Part shown: positions 16,454-25,053 of the stretch, one piece after another
Position numbering within the stretch: the first letter of the stretch is position 1
How the letters are laid out: each line of letters opens with the position of its first letter
NCBI RefSeq assembly: GCF_008065135.1
Contig: NZ_CP042914.1
Location: 2,542,001-2,606,000, forward strand
Source of the DNA: Roseimaritima ulvae
GTDB lineage: Bacteria; Planctomycetota; Planctomycetia; Pirellulales; Pirellulaceae
DNA length: 64,000 bases
Direction: 5' to 3'
Notes under the pieces: generated by a model
Told to the model about the DNA's origin: nothing
The model's database searches: none
The model's input: the letters and a program-made list of their open reading frames with translations, nothing else
Position numbers and translations under genes: made by a program

Positions 16454-17380
16454 ATGCTCACTCCATCGATTTCTCGTCGTCAGTTCTGCGCCATCGGCGC
16501 CGCGGCCGCCGCTGCTGGCAGCTTGCAACCCAGCACCGTCAGTGCGGAAGACGCCTCATCCTTTCAGCTCAAATACCTGCTGGGCTCGTGCATGTACGGC
16601 TATCAGTACGTCGGCGAAATTTTTCCGGAGGTTCGCAAGACGGGGGCGACGGCGATCGATATCTGGCCCAAAGTCCACGGCAATCAACGCGAGCAGTTGG
16701 CGGATTTGGGTGAGCAAAAGTTTGCCGCGATGATGGCAGAGCATGACATCACGCTGGGTTGCATCACGCAGTACAAGCTGGGCCCGTTCGGGTTGCAGGA
16801 CGAGATGCGTGTGGCGAATCGGCTGGGCTGCCAGACGATGGTCACCGGTGGCAAGGGGCCGGTGGGACTGAAGGGACAGGAATTGAAGTCAGCGGTTGCG
16901 GCGTTTATTGAAAAGATGAAACCGCATCTCGCGGTCGCCGAACAGATGGGCGTGACGATCGCCATCGAGAACCACGCCAACAACTTGATCGATTCGGCGG
17001 ATTCGTTGAAATGGCTAGCGGAATTGAGCCCGTCAAAACATTTGGGCATCGCCTTGGCGCCGTATCATCTGCCACAGGACGAGCAATTGCTGAGTGACTT
17101 GATTAACACGCTGGGCGATTCGATTGCCGTCTTCTACGCTTGGCAACATGGCATGGGCTGTCACAAGAAATTGCCCAAGCAACAAGAACTGTTGCAGATG
17201 CCCGGCCGCGGCGACCTGAACTTCGGACCACTAGTGTCCGCGCTCAAACAGATCAACTACAAGGGTTGGACGGAAATCTTCATGCATCCCGTTCCTCGTG
17301 GCGTTCCCATTCTGGAGACGGCTGCTGAAGTCACCGCCGAAATCAACCGCAGTCGCCGCTATTTGGATGCCATGTTATGA
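16454..17380 (+). CDS. Exported sugar phosphate isomerase/epimerase-like TIM-barrel protein
   Basis: 308 residues from the ATG at 16454. An upstream in-frame start at 16400 lies inside the hairpin-flanking sequence and would bury the signal. The N-terminus is a Tat-type signal with Ser-Arg-Arg-Gln-Phe-Cys (residues 6-11) and an Ala-rich core ending TVSAED. The mature part is a xylose-isomerase-like TIM barrel. Recognisable elements are TAIDIWPK, a Glu metal-ligand segment TIAIENHANN, and a C-terminal block with KGWTEIFMHPVPRG. Family members interconvert ketoses and aldoses or their phosphates. Export through Tat would fit a metal cofactor loaded in the cytoplasm. Its last 22 bases overlap the convergent gene at 17359. 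Substrate unknown. Confidence 0.8.
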   Translation: MLTPSISRRQFCAIGAAAAAAGSLQPSTVSAEDASSFQLKYLLGSCMYGYQYVGEIFPEVRKTGATAIDIWPKVHGNQREQLADLGEQKFAAMMAEHDITLGCITQYKLGPFGLQDEMRVANRLGCQTMVTGGKGPVGLKGQELKSAVAAFIEKMKPHLAVAEQMGVTIAIENHANNLIDSADSLKWLAELSPSKHLGIALAPYHLPQDEQLLSDLINTLGDSIAVFYAWQHGMGCHKKLPKQQELLQMPGRGDLNFGPLVSALKQINYKGWTEIFMHPVPRGVPILETAAEVTAEINRSRRYLDAML

Positions 17381-18618
17381 CCGCCACTTTGTTTGCGATC
17401 GTCGGGGTAGGCGGCGGGGTTGTGTTGTGGATTGTCTACCACTGAGTGGGGGAACGGGCTCGACCTGGCGAGCCGTCGGCGGGCCGCGTGAAAATCCTCC
17501 AGGCTGGCGAAGCAGTGTCGCGGCAACACTACGTACAGATTCATATTGCCGGCCAGACGCAACCAGAGGGCCTGCTCGTTGCCGCCCCCGCTGACAAAAC
17601 AATTCCAATACGAACAGCCCTGTTTCAAGGCGTTCTGAACCGTGATCCCCTGGTCATCGATCCAACCGGTCATGTTGATCAATGGCTGTCGCCCATCGGA
17701 CAAGGGCTTCAGGCCTACCAGGTAAGCCCGAAAGATACGGTAGCTCAAGATTCCCAAAAACACCAACGCCACCACCGCGAAGAAGGCATCGACGTAGATG
17801 GCTACCAGGATGGGCACGGTGATAAAAAACACGACCAGTAGCGCGAAGCGAATCCGCAGCGAGCGATGTTGGGCGGCCAACGGTGTAGGGCGAATATCCG
17901 CGGCCGTTAATACTCCGGAGAAATGAATCGCATCGTCGCTGGGCGAGCCCACCATGGATGGTCCGGGCGGCCGCAATTTTCGTTCATCGACCACACCCAC
18001 CGGAACTCGCGGGTTCTTACCCGCATAGAACAAAAAGATCTGCTGGGCCGTGACCGGATCCTCGAAGAATCGCATCGGCAAAATCAAAGTGGTAACGCCG
18101 TGCGGATCAAACTGCAAAACCAACTCGTCGGCACGACAATCGATTTGCGTCAGCGAAGTCAGCGGAAGCCAGGCGATTCCACGCTCGCTGTGAAGCGTCA
18201 GATCCGTCGTACTAAGCGTCCCCTGAACTTGTCCCAATGCGAAGGGGTGTTTTTTCAGGAAGGCGATGGCGGGGAACAACCGGCTGCGGAGTTGAAAAAG
18301 GACCAACAGCCAAGCCGGCGCCAACAGCGCCCCCAACCAAGCCAAGGTCGCAATCCCTTCACCGCCCCCTAGGGCTCCCACCGAGTTCAGCAAGATCAAA
18401 GCCAGGACCGCCAGGAGCGGCACGCTTGCGACTGCCAAAATCCCAATCGGCACGATCAGCGACTTGCGATCACGTAGCGCAAGATTCACATCACTCCGCG
18501 TCAATTCACCGGAAAACTCCAAAGCGTGCTGCAGTTGCGGCAACGCTTTGTCGGTGAAACTGCTGACCGGCGGTTGGTAAGGGTTCTCATCAGCGGGATG
18601 GTGGGGGCCGGTGCTCAT
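17359..18618 (-). CDS. Multi-pass membrane protein, possibly with YcxB-like domains
   Basis: 419 residues, start ATG at 18616-18618. The N-terminus is Pro-rich (DENPYQPP), a common beginning of planctomycete membrane proteins. Hydrophobic helices are visible at ~53-80, ~88-110, ~253-275 and ~278-298. Between and after them are two soluble beta-rich segments (~125-205 and ~315-385). The first contains LTLHSERGIAWLPLTSL and the second GWIDDQGITVQNA and YVVLPRHCF, which resemble the YcxB-like pattern of planctomycete membrane proteins. The duplicated layout, helix pair plus beta domain twice, suggests internal duplication. The cellular role is unknown. The 3' end overlaps the convergent isomerase gene by 22 bases. 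Confidence 0.7.
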   Translation of the reverse strand: MSTGPHHPADENPYQPPVSSFTDKALPQLQHALEFSGELTRSDVNLALRDRKSLIVPIGILAVASVPLLAVLALILLNSVGALGGGEGIATLAWLGALLAPAWLLVLFQLRSRLFPAIAFLKKHPFALGQVQGTLSTTDLTLHSERGIAWLPLTSLTQIDCRADELVLQFDPHGVTTLILPMRFFEDPVTAQQIFLFYAGKNPRVPVGVVDERKLRPPGPSMVGSPSDDAIHFSGVLTAADIRPTPLAAQHRSLRIRFALLVVFFITVPILVAIYVDAFFAVVALVFLGILSYRIFRAYLVGLKPLSDGRQPLINMTGWIDDQGITVQNALKQGCSYWNCFVSGGGNEQALWLRLAGNMNLYVVLPRHCFASLEDFHAARRRLARSSPFPHSVVDNPQHNPAAYPDDRKQSGGHNMASK

Positions 18619-18651
18619 GGTAACTCAATCGTTCGCGCTGATGAATCGACA

Positions 18652-21600
18652 CTACGGCGTCCAGTTCTCCATGCTCAGCACCTCACCGGTTTCGATCTCG
18701 GCCGGGTCCACCACGGCGTGCTTGACGCGTTGGCGTTTCCAGGTGTAGGTCATGTGGACCAAGCCGTCATCGGTTTGGATGATGGCGGGATAGCTGAACT
18801 CACCCTTGGTTTCCTGTTCCAGGATCCCCACTTTGTGCCATTTCAGACCGTCTTCGGAAATCGCTAGGTTCAGCATCCCGCGTCGTCCCCAGCCGGTTTT
18901 TCCGCTGCCCAGGTGATTGTAGATCATCAGGTGACGACCGTCGGCCAGCGTAACGACTTCGATTCCCGAGTTGGGGTTCGGCAAGCCGATGGCTTCCAGC
19001 TTGGACCAGGTTTGGCCTTGGTCTGACGAAAAACTGCTGACAATGACGCTTTCTTTGGTGCGGCATAGGACCTGTAATTTTCCGTCGGCGTGTTGCAGGA
19101 AGGTCGGTTGAATCGCGTTGTACTCTTCGCCCGTGTTGATCGGCCCAACCCGCTTCCAGGTACCGCTGGGCTGGCCGTCGACCAGCTCCGTGGATTCGAA
19201 GTGGATGGTCCAACCGTCGTATTCGGTGGAGGAACCGGACAGCAGCGTCTTGCCGTCGTCCAGCAGGATCGGTTTGCAACGCACCGGGCCATCGATGCCT
19301 TCGGGCAAGCGACGTCGCTGGCGGAACGATCGCCCACCGTCGTAACTGACCATCATTTCGCCCCACCACGTGCTGGGACTGGGGCCGACTTTGAAGAACA
19401 GCAACGTAGGGCCGTTACCGGGTGTTTGATACAGCACTGGATTCCAGCAAGGGTATCGCAGTCCGTCGTGTTGAACGCCATCGGCCACTTGCTTGGGCGA
19501 CGACCAACGCGAACCATCGTGGTAGCTCGTCCAGATCCCCACGTCCGGTTTGCCTTCGCGGCTGCCACCGAACCAGGCGGCGACCAGGCCGCGATTGGTT
19601 TCGCAAATCGTCGAAGCGTGGCACTGCGGAAAGCTGGCCTTGGTATAGATGAATTCGTCGCTGACGAAACCGGGGAATTTGGCTTCCGGCACCGGCTTGG
19701 GGGCGGCGGCGACCAGCTGCTCGCCGCTGTATTCGATGCAATCGTCGTGGTCGATGAAATACAGGCGGCCGTTTTCCGCACCTACGATCAGGTCCGGTTT
19801 GCCATCGTTATTAAAGTCACAGGCGGCGGGGCTGGAGGTGTGTCCGGCGACGTTGCGTTTGGCCAGATTGCCGATCTTTTTCATCACGACTTTGCCATCC
19901 CGATCTTCACAGTTGCGATACCAGGTGGCGTTCTCCGAGTTGACCAACAGGTCCAGCCGCGAATCGCCATCCCAGTCGACGACTTCCAATTTAACCCGTC
20001 CCGAGCTGCCGCACGATCTGGTATTCAATTGCAAAGGCCGATTGTTTTCGTCGACGAAGATTCGCTGTGCCTGTCGTCCGTTCGAACGCAGCGTCAAATA
20101 ACCTTCTTGGTCCAGCATCACCAGATCCAGTTTGCCATCGGCGTCGAAGTCGACGGCCAGCGGAGTGGTTCGCCACTGCGTCAGGGCATCACTGGACAGG
20201 GTTTGCCACCAGTACCATTTCGGCGGGGCTTCGGTCAGGCCCGTATCCAAAGCCGTGTCGACCAGAACACCATTGTTGTTCTGCAGCACACCGACGCGAG
20301 ACAGGATGGAGTTGTAGATCACGTCGGGATCATCGTCCCCGTCCCAGTCGGCAACCGACAGCGTGGTGTAGCCCCACTTGGCTTCGCAGGGGCCTTGGAT
20401 CGAACCGTTGCTGCCGGCCAGCACACGGAACGGCCGGGTGGTCGCTGAGTCGCTGCCGACTTGAGTCTCTAGCAGTGCCGGCCCGGACCATTTGGGCAGT
20501 CCGTTTTCGCCGGCGCCGAGATTTTCGAACCAGCCGATGTAGCCGGCTGTGTTGCCGCACAGGATATCTTCGTCGCCGTCGCCGTCCCAGTCGTAAGCAT
20601 AGGGAGTCGCCAAGGCGCCAAACTTCAGCGTGTCGGCTTGCTGCTGAAAATACTGGGGGGCCACAAAAACCGGTTGCGAGCCGCGGAAGGTTCCCGTGTT
20701 TTCCACCAATGCGACGCGTCCGTCTTCATCGCCAACGATCAAGTCCAGGTCTCCGTCGCCGTCCCAATCAAAGGCCGTGGGCGTGATCATTTGCAGGTCC
20801 ATGACCAAGGGCCGGCCTTGGTCGTCCAGCAGTTTCTGTCCCGCGCCGTAGTGGGGTTCGGTACGCGAGCCCACGTTTTCGAAATAGGTGAAACCATCCA
20901 AAAACTCTCCGCACAGCAGGTCCAGGTCTCCGTCGCCATCGAAGTCGGCAAAGTTGGGAGAGGGCCAGCCGTACACGTCGATCGGGGCCCCGGCGGCTTG
21001 AATCTTCTGGGGTGTGTCGGCGTACTTGGGTTCGGCATCGCTGCCTTCATTGGCGATCCAATACACGTTGCCGTGCAGACGCCCGTTTTGCCAACGTCCA
21101 TGGTTGTCATAAGCGTTGTCCCACACGTAGTCGGTCCAGTCGCCGGTGCCGACGACCAGATCATGGTCACCATCGCCGTCGTAGTCCACGTACCGCCACA
21201 TGTTGCCGCGGACGTGGTTCTTGTGGATGTTACTCTTGGGATAGATGCGTTTGCCCTTGCCAAAATCAAATTTACCGCTGTCGGGGTCGCGAGGGAATTC
21301 AGTGCTCGTTTGCAGGATATGAGGTTGCCCGTCGACGTAGCTGATCTGCATGTTGTGAGAGGTCTTGCCGACGCGCACACCGGGAAGAAATACCGGCATT
21401 TTGACGCTCGCATCTTGCGTCGGGTTTTCGAAGAAGTAAACCCCGTTGGAAGGTTTGTCGGGGCAGGAAACCAACAGATCCAAATCCCCGTCGCCGTCGT
21501 AGTCGATCGGCATCGGCCAAGCCCACAGACCGACGCCCAAATCCACCGACAATCCAGGATGGTTGTATCGCAGCGGTTGCAGTTTCCAATCGGATTGTTG

Positions 21601-21711
21601 AGCCCACAGGCTGGTGGCGGAGGCAAGCAGTAAACAGAGGGATACGAGGTATCGAGCAACGAACCTGGTCGCTGGCGTCATGGTTGTCATTCTTTGCGGA
21701 AGGCGTGGCAT
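18652..21711 (-). CDS. Secreted VCBS/FG-GAP propeller fused to an exo-alpha-sialidase-type domain
   Basis: 1019 residues. The ATG at 21709-21711 has AGGA six bases upstream; ATGs eight and eleven codons further in are alternatives. A signal peptide ends near residue 38 (SLWAQ). Residues ~50-650 contain many FG-GAP/VCBS calcium-binding repeats of the form YDGDGDLDLL or WDGDGDEDIL, which build beta-propellers. Residues ~660-1019 are a BNR-type sialidase propeller with GLVAAWFGGSREGKPDVGIW, an Asp box SSDQGQTW, and catalytic-site-like segments (GPVRCKPILL, NPNSGIEVVTL). Sialidases release terminal sialic acid, and planctomycete homologues often act on other sugars. The propeller may bind the substrate polymer. 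A remnant frame ends seven bases upstream. Confidence 0.88.
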   Translation of the reverse strand: MPRLPQRMTTMTPATRFVARYLVSLCLLLASATSLWAQQSDWKLQPLRYNHPGLSVDLGVGLWAWPMPIDYDGDGDLDLLVSCPDKPSNGVYFFENPTQDASVKMPVFLPGVRVGKTSHNMQISYVDGQPHILQTSTEFPRDPDSGKFDFGKGKRIYPKSNIHKNHVRGNMWRYVDYDGDGDHDLVVGTGDWTDYVWDNAYDNHGRWQNGRLHGNVYWIANEGSDAEPKYADTPQKIQAAGAPIDVYGWPSPNFADFDGDGDLDLLCGEFLDGFTYFENVGSRTEPHYGAGQKLLDDQGRPLVMDLQMITPTAFDWDGDGDLDLIVGDEDGRVALVENTGTFRGSQPVFVAPQYFQQQADTLKFGALATPYAYDWDGDGDEDILCGNTAGYIGWFENLGAGENGLPKWSGPALLETQVGSDSATTRPFRVLAGSNGSIQGPCEAKWGYTTLSVADWDGDDDPDVIYNSILSRVGVLQNNNGVLVDTALDTGLTEAPPKWYWWQTLSSDALTQWRTTPLAVDFDADGKLDLVMLDQEGYLTLRSNGRQAQRIFVDENNRPLQLNTRSCGSSGRVKLEVVDWDGDSRLDLLVNSENATWYRNCEDRDGKVVMKKIGNLAKRNVAGHTSSPAACDFNNDGKPDLIVGAENGRLYFIDHDDCIEYSGEQLVAAAPKPVPEAKFPGFVSDEFIYTKASFPQCHASTICETNRGLVAAWFGGSREGKPDVGIWTSYHDGSRWSSPKQVADGVQHDGLRYPCWNPVLYQTPGNGPTLLFFKVGPSPSTWWGEMMVSYDGGRSFRQRRRLPEGIDGPVRCKPILLDDGKTLLSGSSTEYDGWTIHFESTELVDGQPSGTWKRVGPINTGEEYNAIQPTFLQHADGKLQVLCRTKESVIVSSFSSDQGQTWSKLEAIGLPNPNSGIEVVTLADGRHLMIYNHLGSGKTGWGRRGMLNLAISEDGLKWHKVGILEQETKGEFSYPAIIQTDDGLVHMTYTWKRQRVKHAVVDPAEIETGEVLSMENWTP

Positions 21712-21718
21712 AGTGGTC

Positions 21719-21955
21719 CTAGTGAGGCTTCGGTTTCGGCGGTGGTTCGAATAGGCTGTAGATCTTCAAGACGCCGTTGTTGCTGGCATATTCATCGCGC
21801 TCTGCGTGGCGTCCGTTGGCTTGGTAGCAAGCGGATGCGAGTCGCCGATTGTTGGTCATACCGATGTACGCCAGCAGTGTACCATCGTCCGACAGCGTCA
21901 TTCGCCGCACCCCACCCACATCCGCCAAAAATTTTTCTTCCCGCGATTGCGATTC
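21719..21955 (-). pseudogene. C-terminal remnant of a WD40/propeller-like protein
   Basis: The frame is open from a TAG (21956-21958) to its own TAG at 21719-21721. It has only TTG as a possible start and no ribosome binding site. The translation reads like the end of a beta-propeller protein: VGGVRRMTLSDDGTLLAYIG, then LKIYSLFEPPPKPK. It ends seven bases before the sialidase-fusion start on the same strand, as expected of a former operon partner. It is probably a 5'-deleted gene, though a short real protein is possible. Confidence 0.45.
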
Positions 21956-22268
21956 CTAGGTTTGCGTGACGTCCAAGGTCGGCGTAGGAAACGCGATCAT
22001 GCCAACACCTCATTGATTTTGTGCAGTCGTCATGCGCGATCGGCAAGGGTTAATTGTCGTTCTTCAGCATGCTGCACGTCGATCCCAAGCGGGAGAACAC
22101 AGTAGTCATTGGTGTTGCAACCTCTTGCCAATGCGGGCGGTGGCGGGAAGGGGGGCCATGGCAGGTGTGGGGGCTGGCATGTCCCGGAGGGAAGGGCGAG
22201 TATATCGGCTGGGCGGTGACAATGCACGTATTTTGGGGGCACGACCGATGGATGGGAAACCGTGGTGA
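21956..22268. other. Intergenic region upstream of cardiolipin synthase
   Basis: 313 bases between divergent genes, with a G-rich stretch (~22135-22200) on the plus strand. I see no gene, RNA or clear promoter here. Short open frames overlap the cls start in other frames and lack family resemblance. Confidence 0.5.
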
Positions 22269-23786
22269 ATGGCTGAGTTCTTCAACAGTTCTTTTCAAAG
22301 CTGGTGGCACTGGCTTTTGCCCATCGTGGTGACGACCATGGAACTGCTCGGGCTGGCTTCCGCTTGGCATGCCGTGACCCGGGTGCGGACCAGTCAAGCC
22401 GCCGTGGCTTGGGCGGTCGGTTTGGTCGCCTTGCCAGCTTTGGTGCTGCCGATGTACTGGCTGCTGGGACGCAATAAGTTCAGCGGTTATCGCGAAGCGA
22501 TTCGCCAAGTCGAAGGTGAGCACAAACTTTCGGTTGAGGCGGTTCGACGCGAACTGCTGACGCCCCGAAACGTCGGCACGCATCGAGACGGTTCGCCGGT
22601 GGCGGTTCTGGCCGATATCCTCGATACCCCGCTGTGTACCGACAACCGCTTTCATTTGCTGATCGATGGGGAAGCATTCTTTAATGACCTGATCCAGCAG
22701 ATTTCCTCCGCACAAAAATATGTCTATGCGGAGTTCTACATCATCCGCGATGACGAGGTTGGCAACCGTTTCGCCGAAGCGTTATGTAAACAGGCACGGC
22801 ACGGCAAGACGGTGCGGCTACTGTACGACGAAGTGGGCTGCTTGAAACTTTCCAATGCCTACCTGCGGCGACTTCGTGAGGCCGGCGTGGACGTACACGC
22901 TTTTAATACGCGGCAAGGTTGGGCCAATCGTTTTCAATTGAACTTTCGCAATCACCGCAAACTATTGGTCGTCGATGGTCGGCGGGCGATCGTGGGCGGT
23001 CTGAACATCGGCGATGAGTATGCGGGCAAGGCCAAGTGGGCGCCGCGTTGGCGCGACACCGCACTACGCGTTGAGGGCACGGCGGCCAGAAAGCTGCAAG
23101 CTGTGTTTGCGGCGGATTACTATTGGGCGCAGCGGTTGGATATTCCCGAAGCTATCTGGAGTGATGTCGAGGACCGCGACGACCCGGCTTTGGATCCGGC
23201 GGACGAGCAAACCGAGACGTCGACAAGCGGTTCAGGACGCGGCCAGGCGGCGGTCTGCGCGACCGGACCATCGGATCAAAGAGAACGAGCAACTATGATG
23301 TTCGCGGCCGCCGCGCAAGAGGCTCGCGACCGTTGCTGGATCTGTACGCCCTACCTGGTCCCGGACTCGACCTGTATCAATGCCTTGTCGATGGCCAGGG
23401 CACGCGGCGTCGATGTGCGTCTGCTGATTCCCGCCTGCGCGGACCAGTGGCTGGTCTACCTGGCAGGGTTTTATTACGAACGGGTTTTTGAACAGGTGGG
23501 AATCCCGGTCTATCGATACCCCGATGGATTCCTCCACCAAAAGTGTGTCTTGGTGGACGATCAGTTGGCGCTAATCGGCTCGACCAATCTGGACAATCGT
23601 TCCTTGCACTTGAACTTCGAATTAATGGTGGCCGCCAATGAGCCGCGTTTGATCGCCGAGGTAACCGAAATGTTGGAACAAGATTTCGCACTTTCGGAGA
23701 AAATGAATCCCGGCCAGGGACGGCTATTGCCCTGGTACATCCGCATCGGCACGGTCCTGGCTCGGCTGTTTAGCCCCGTCCTGTAG
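22269..23786 (+). CDS. cls: Cardiolipin synthase (phospholipase D family)
   Basis: 505 residues. Two N-terminal transmembrane helices (~16-36 and ~44-65) are followed by two PLD domains. Both HxKxxxxD catalytic motifs are intact: His229, Lys231 and Asp236 (NHRKLLVVDG), and His423, Lys425 and Asp430 (HQKCVLVDD), each followed by the usual GG/GSxN(I/L)D element (VGGLNIGDEY, GSTNLDNRS). The enzyme condenses two phosphatidylglycerol molecules to cardiolipin and glycerol at the inner membrane. Length and layout match bacterial ClsA-type enzymes. A ~45-residue Asp/Glu/Thr/Ser-rich insertion (~290-330) separates the two domains and is probably a flexible linker. The start ATG has no strong Shine-Dalgarno. 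The gene ends directly before a tandem hairpin repeat shared with the convergent phosphoesterase. Confidence 0.92.
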   Translation: MAEFFNSSFQSWWHWLLPIVVTTMELLGLASAWHAVTRVRTSQAAVAWAVGLVALPALVLPMYWLLGRNKFSGYREAIRQVEGEHKLSVEAVRRELLTPRNVGTHRDGSPVAVLADILDTPLCTDNRFHLLIDGEAFFNDLIQQISSAQKYVYAEFYIIRDDEVGNRFAEALCKQARHGKTVRLLYDEVGCLKLSNAYLRRLREAGVDVHAFNTRQGWANRFQLNFRNHRKLLVVDGRRAIVGGLNIGDEYAGKAKWAPRWRDTALRVEGTAARKLQAVFAADYYWAQRLDIPEAIWSDVEDRDDPALDPADEQTETSTSGSGRGQAAVCATGPSDQRERATMMFAAAAQEARDRCWICTPYLVPDSTCINALSMARARGVDVRLLIPACADQWLVYLAGFYYERVFEQVGIPVYRYPDGFLHQKCVLVDDQLALIGSTNLDNRSLHLNFELMVAANEPRLIAEVTEMLEQDFALSEKMNPGQGRLLPWYIRIGTVLARLFSPVL

Positions 23787-23791
23787 CGCCC

Positions 23792-23937
23792 GTAGCCGAA
23801 CTCGCCAGAGTTTGGACTTTTTGATGCGGCGGTCCAAAGTCTGGCGACTTCGGCTACGGTTTTGGTGCGTGTAGCCGAACTCGCCAGAGTTTGGATTTTT
23901 CTGATGTGGCGGTCCAAAGTCTGGCGACTTCGGCTAC
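23792..23937. repeat. Tandem pair of hairpin repeats (TCGCCAGA family)
   Basis: Two copies, 23792-23857 and 23871-23937, period 79. Each starts GTAGCCGAACTCGCCAGAG and ends CTGGCGACTTCGGCTAC, so the outer arms pair over about 26 bases with one mismatch. Each arm also folds by itself (AACTC-GCCA-GAGTT; AAGTC-GCCA-GACTT). The pair sits between convergent genes and may end both transcripts. The second copy supplies the stop codon of the phosphoesterase gene. Confidence 0.85.
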
Positions 23938-24890
23938 GGTTTTGGTGCGGGTTGCTTGGCCGGCGCGGTTAACTCGACGGTTTCCGGTACGTCCTCCAGA
24001 GCCCAGTACTGATGCTGGAGATTGGATTCGTAAACTTTGACGATCCGGAACCCCGAGGGATCTTTTCCCAGTGGTTTGCCGACCGGGCCGGTGGTGACCA
24101 TTTCCATCTCGCCGGCGGTGCCGTAGGCGTTGCGATGGTAGTGGCCGGCGAACACCGCTCGCACGCCGGCTCGCTGAAGCTGCTCGATCAGCGGCGTGCG
24201 GCGCTGCAGAGGAATATTGAAATACTGATCCGGCTCATCAGGCTGCGACAGAAACAAAGGGTGATGCTGGAACAGCAGAATATGTTTAGCGTCTGCGTTG
24301 CGAGCGGTTTGCAATTGTTGTTCAAGCCAAGTTTGCTGGGCTGCAAGCACGTCGGCGGCGTCGGTGGGATCTTTTAACACGCTGGAATTCAGCACGATGT
24401 TAAACACGCCGCCGACCCAGAACGAAAAGTAGTCGTCGCCAAAATTTTCTTGATAGTGGGCGATGGACTCAGACGTGGGCCGATTGCCAACGTCGTGGTT
24501 GCCGCACACACAGACCAATGGAATGTCCGCATCGATCTGAGAAAAATCTTGGTGGTACTGCGCTACCTGGTCGCGATAGCGTGCCTGCTTGGGTGTGGCG
24601 TTTGTCAGGTCACCACAAACGATAACAAACCACGGCCGCAGCCGATTAATGTGCTCAACCGCTTGCTGTGTCAAAGCTGCTTCTTTTTCAAAGCCTTTGT
24701 TGCCGCTGAACATTCCGTACTGGGGGTCGGCCAGCTGCATAAAAAAGAACGGCCGCTGCCAGGTCTGTTCCTGCTGCAGGTCAAAGGCCTTGAAGGTTCG
24801 ATTCTGTGCCTGCGCAAAACGCCCGTCGGGCTCGGTGGCCGACGCGGCTACGGAAACAATCGCTAACAATAGAAGGCCAAAAAGTTTCAT
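23934..24890 (-). CDS. Exported calcineurin-like metallophosphoesterase (CPPED1/CSTP1-like)
   Basis: 318 residues from the ATG at 24888-24890, which opens a clean signal peptide (MKLFGLLLLAIVSVAASAT); a start ten codons upstream would add a polar tail before it. Metal-site motifs of the calcineurin-like fold appear in order: LADPQYG (the DxQ variant typical of CPPED1/CSTP1 relatives, replacing DxH), VIVCGDLTN, VCGNHD, LLFQHHPLF and VFAGHYHRN. Members are phosphomonoesterases or phosphodiesterases with a two-metal centre. Substrate unknown. The protein ends in a Pro/Lys tail (APAKQPAPKP), and its TAG lies inside the hairpin repeat shared with the cls side. Confidence 0.85.
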   Translation of the reverse strand: MKLFGLLLLAIVSVAASATEPDGRFAQAQNRTFKAFDLQQEQTWQRPFFFMQLADPQYGMFSGNKGFEKEAALTQQAVEHINRLRPWFVIVCGDLTNATPKQARYRDQVAQYHQDFSQIDADIPLVCVCGNHDVGNRPTSESIAHYQENFGDDYFSFWVGGVFNIVLNSSVLKDPTDAADVLAAQQTWLEQQLQTARNADAKHILLFQHHPLFLSQPDEPDQYFNIPLQRRTPLIEQLQRAGVRAVFAGHYHRNAYGTAGEMEMVTTGPVGKPLGKDPSGFRIVKVYESNLQHQYWALEDVPETVELTAPAKQPAPKP

Positions 24891-25053
24891 GTGAGATCGT
24901 ACCACAGGGATATTGTGCAAATCGAAAGGGCTGTGCCGGGCGACTAACCCGCCTCGTCATAGGTTACACTAAGCTCGGTCTGAATTCCCCGCCTGCAGTG
25001 CGTCTGTCCCGCCGCCATCCAAATCTTAACTTTCTTTGGATTCTTCAACGCTC

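Noticed and set aside
19090-20448. 452-codon open frame antisense to the sialidase fusion
   Set aside because: The minus frame has clear VCBS and Asp-box motifs; the plus frame has none.
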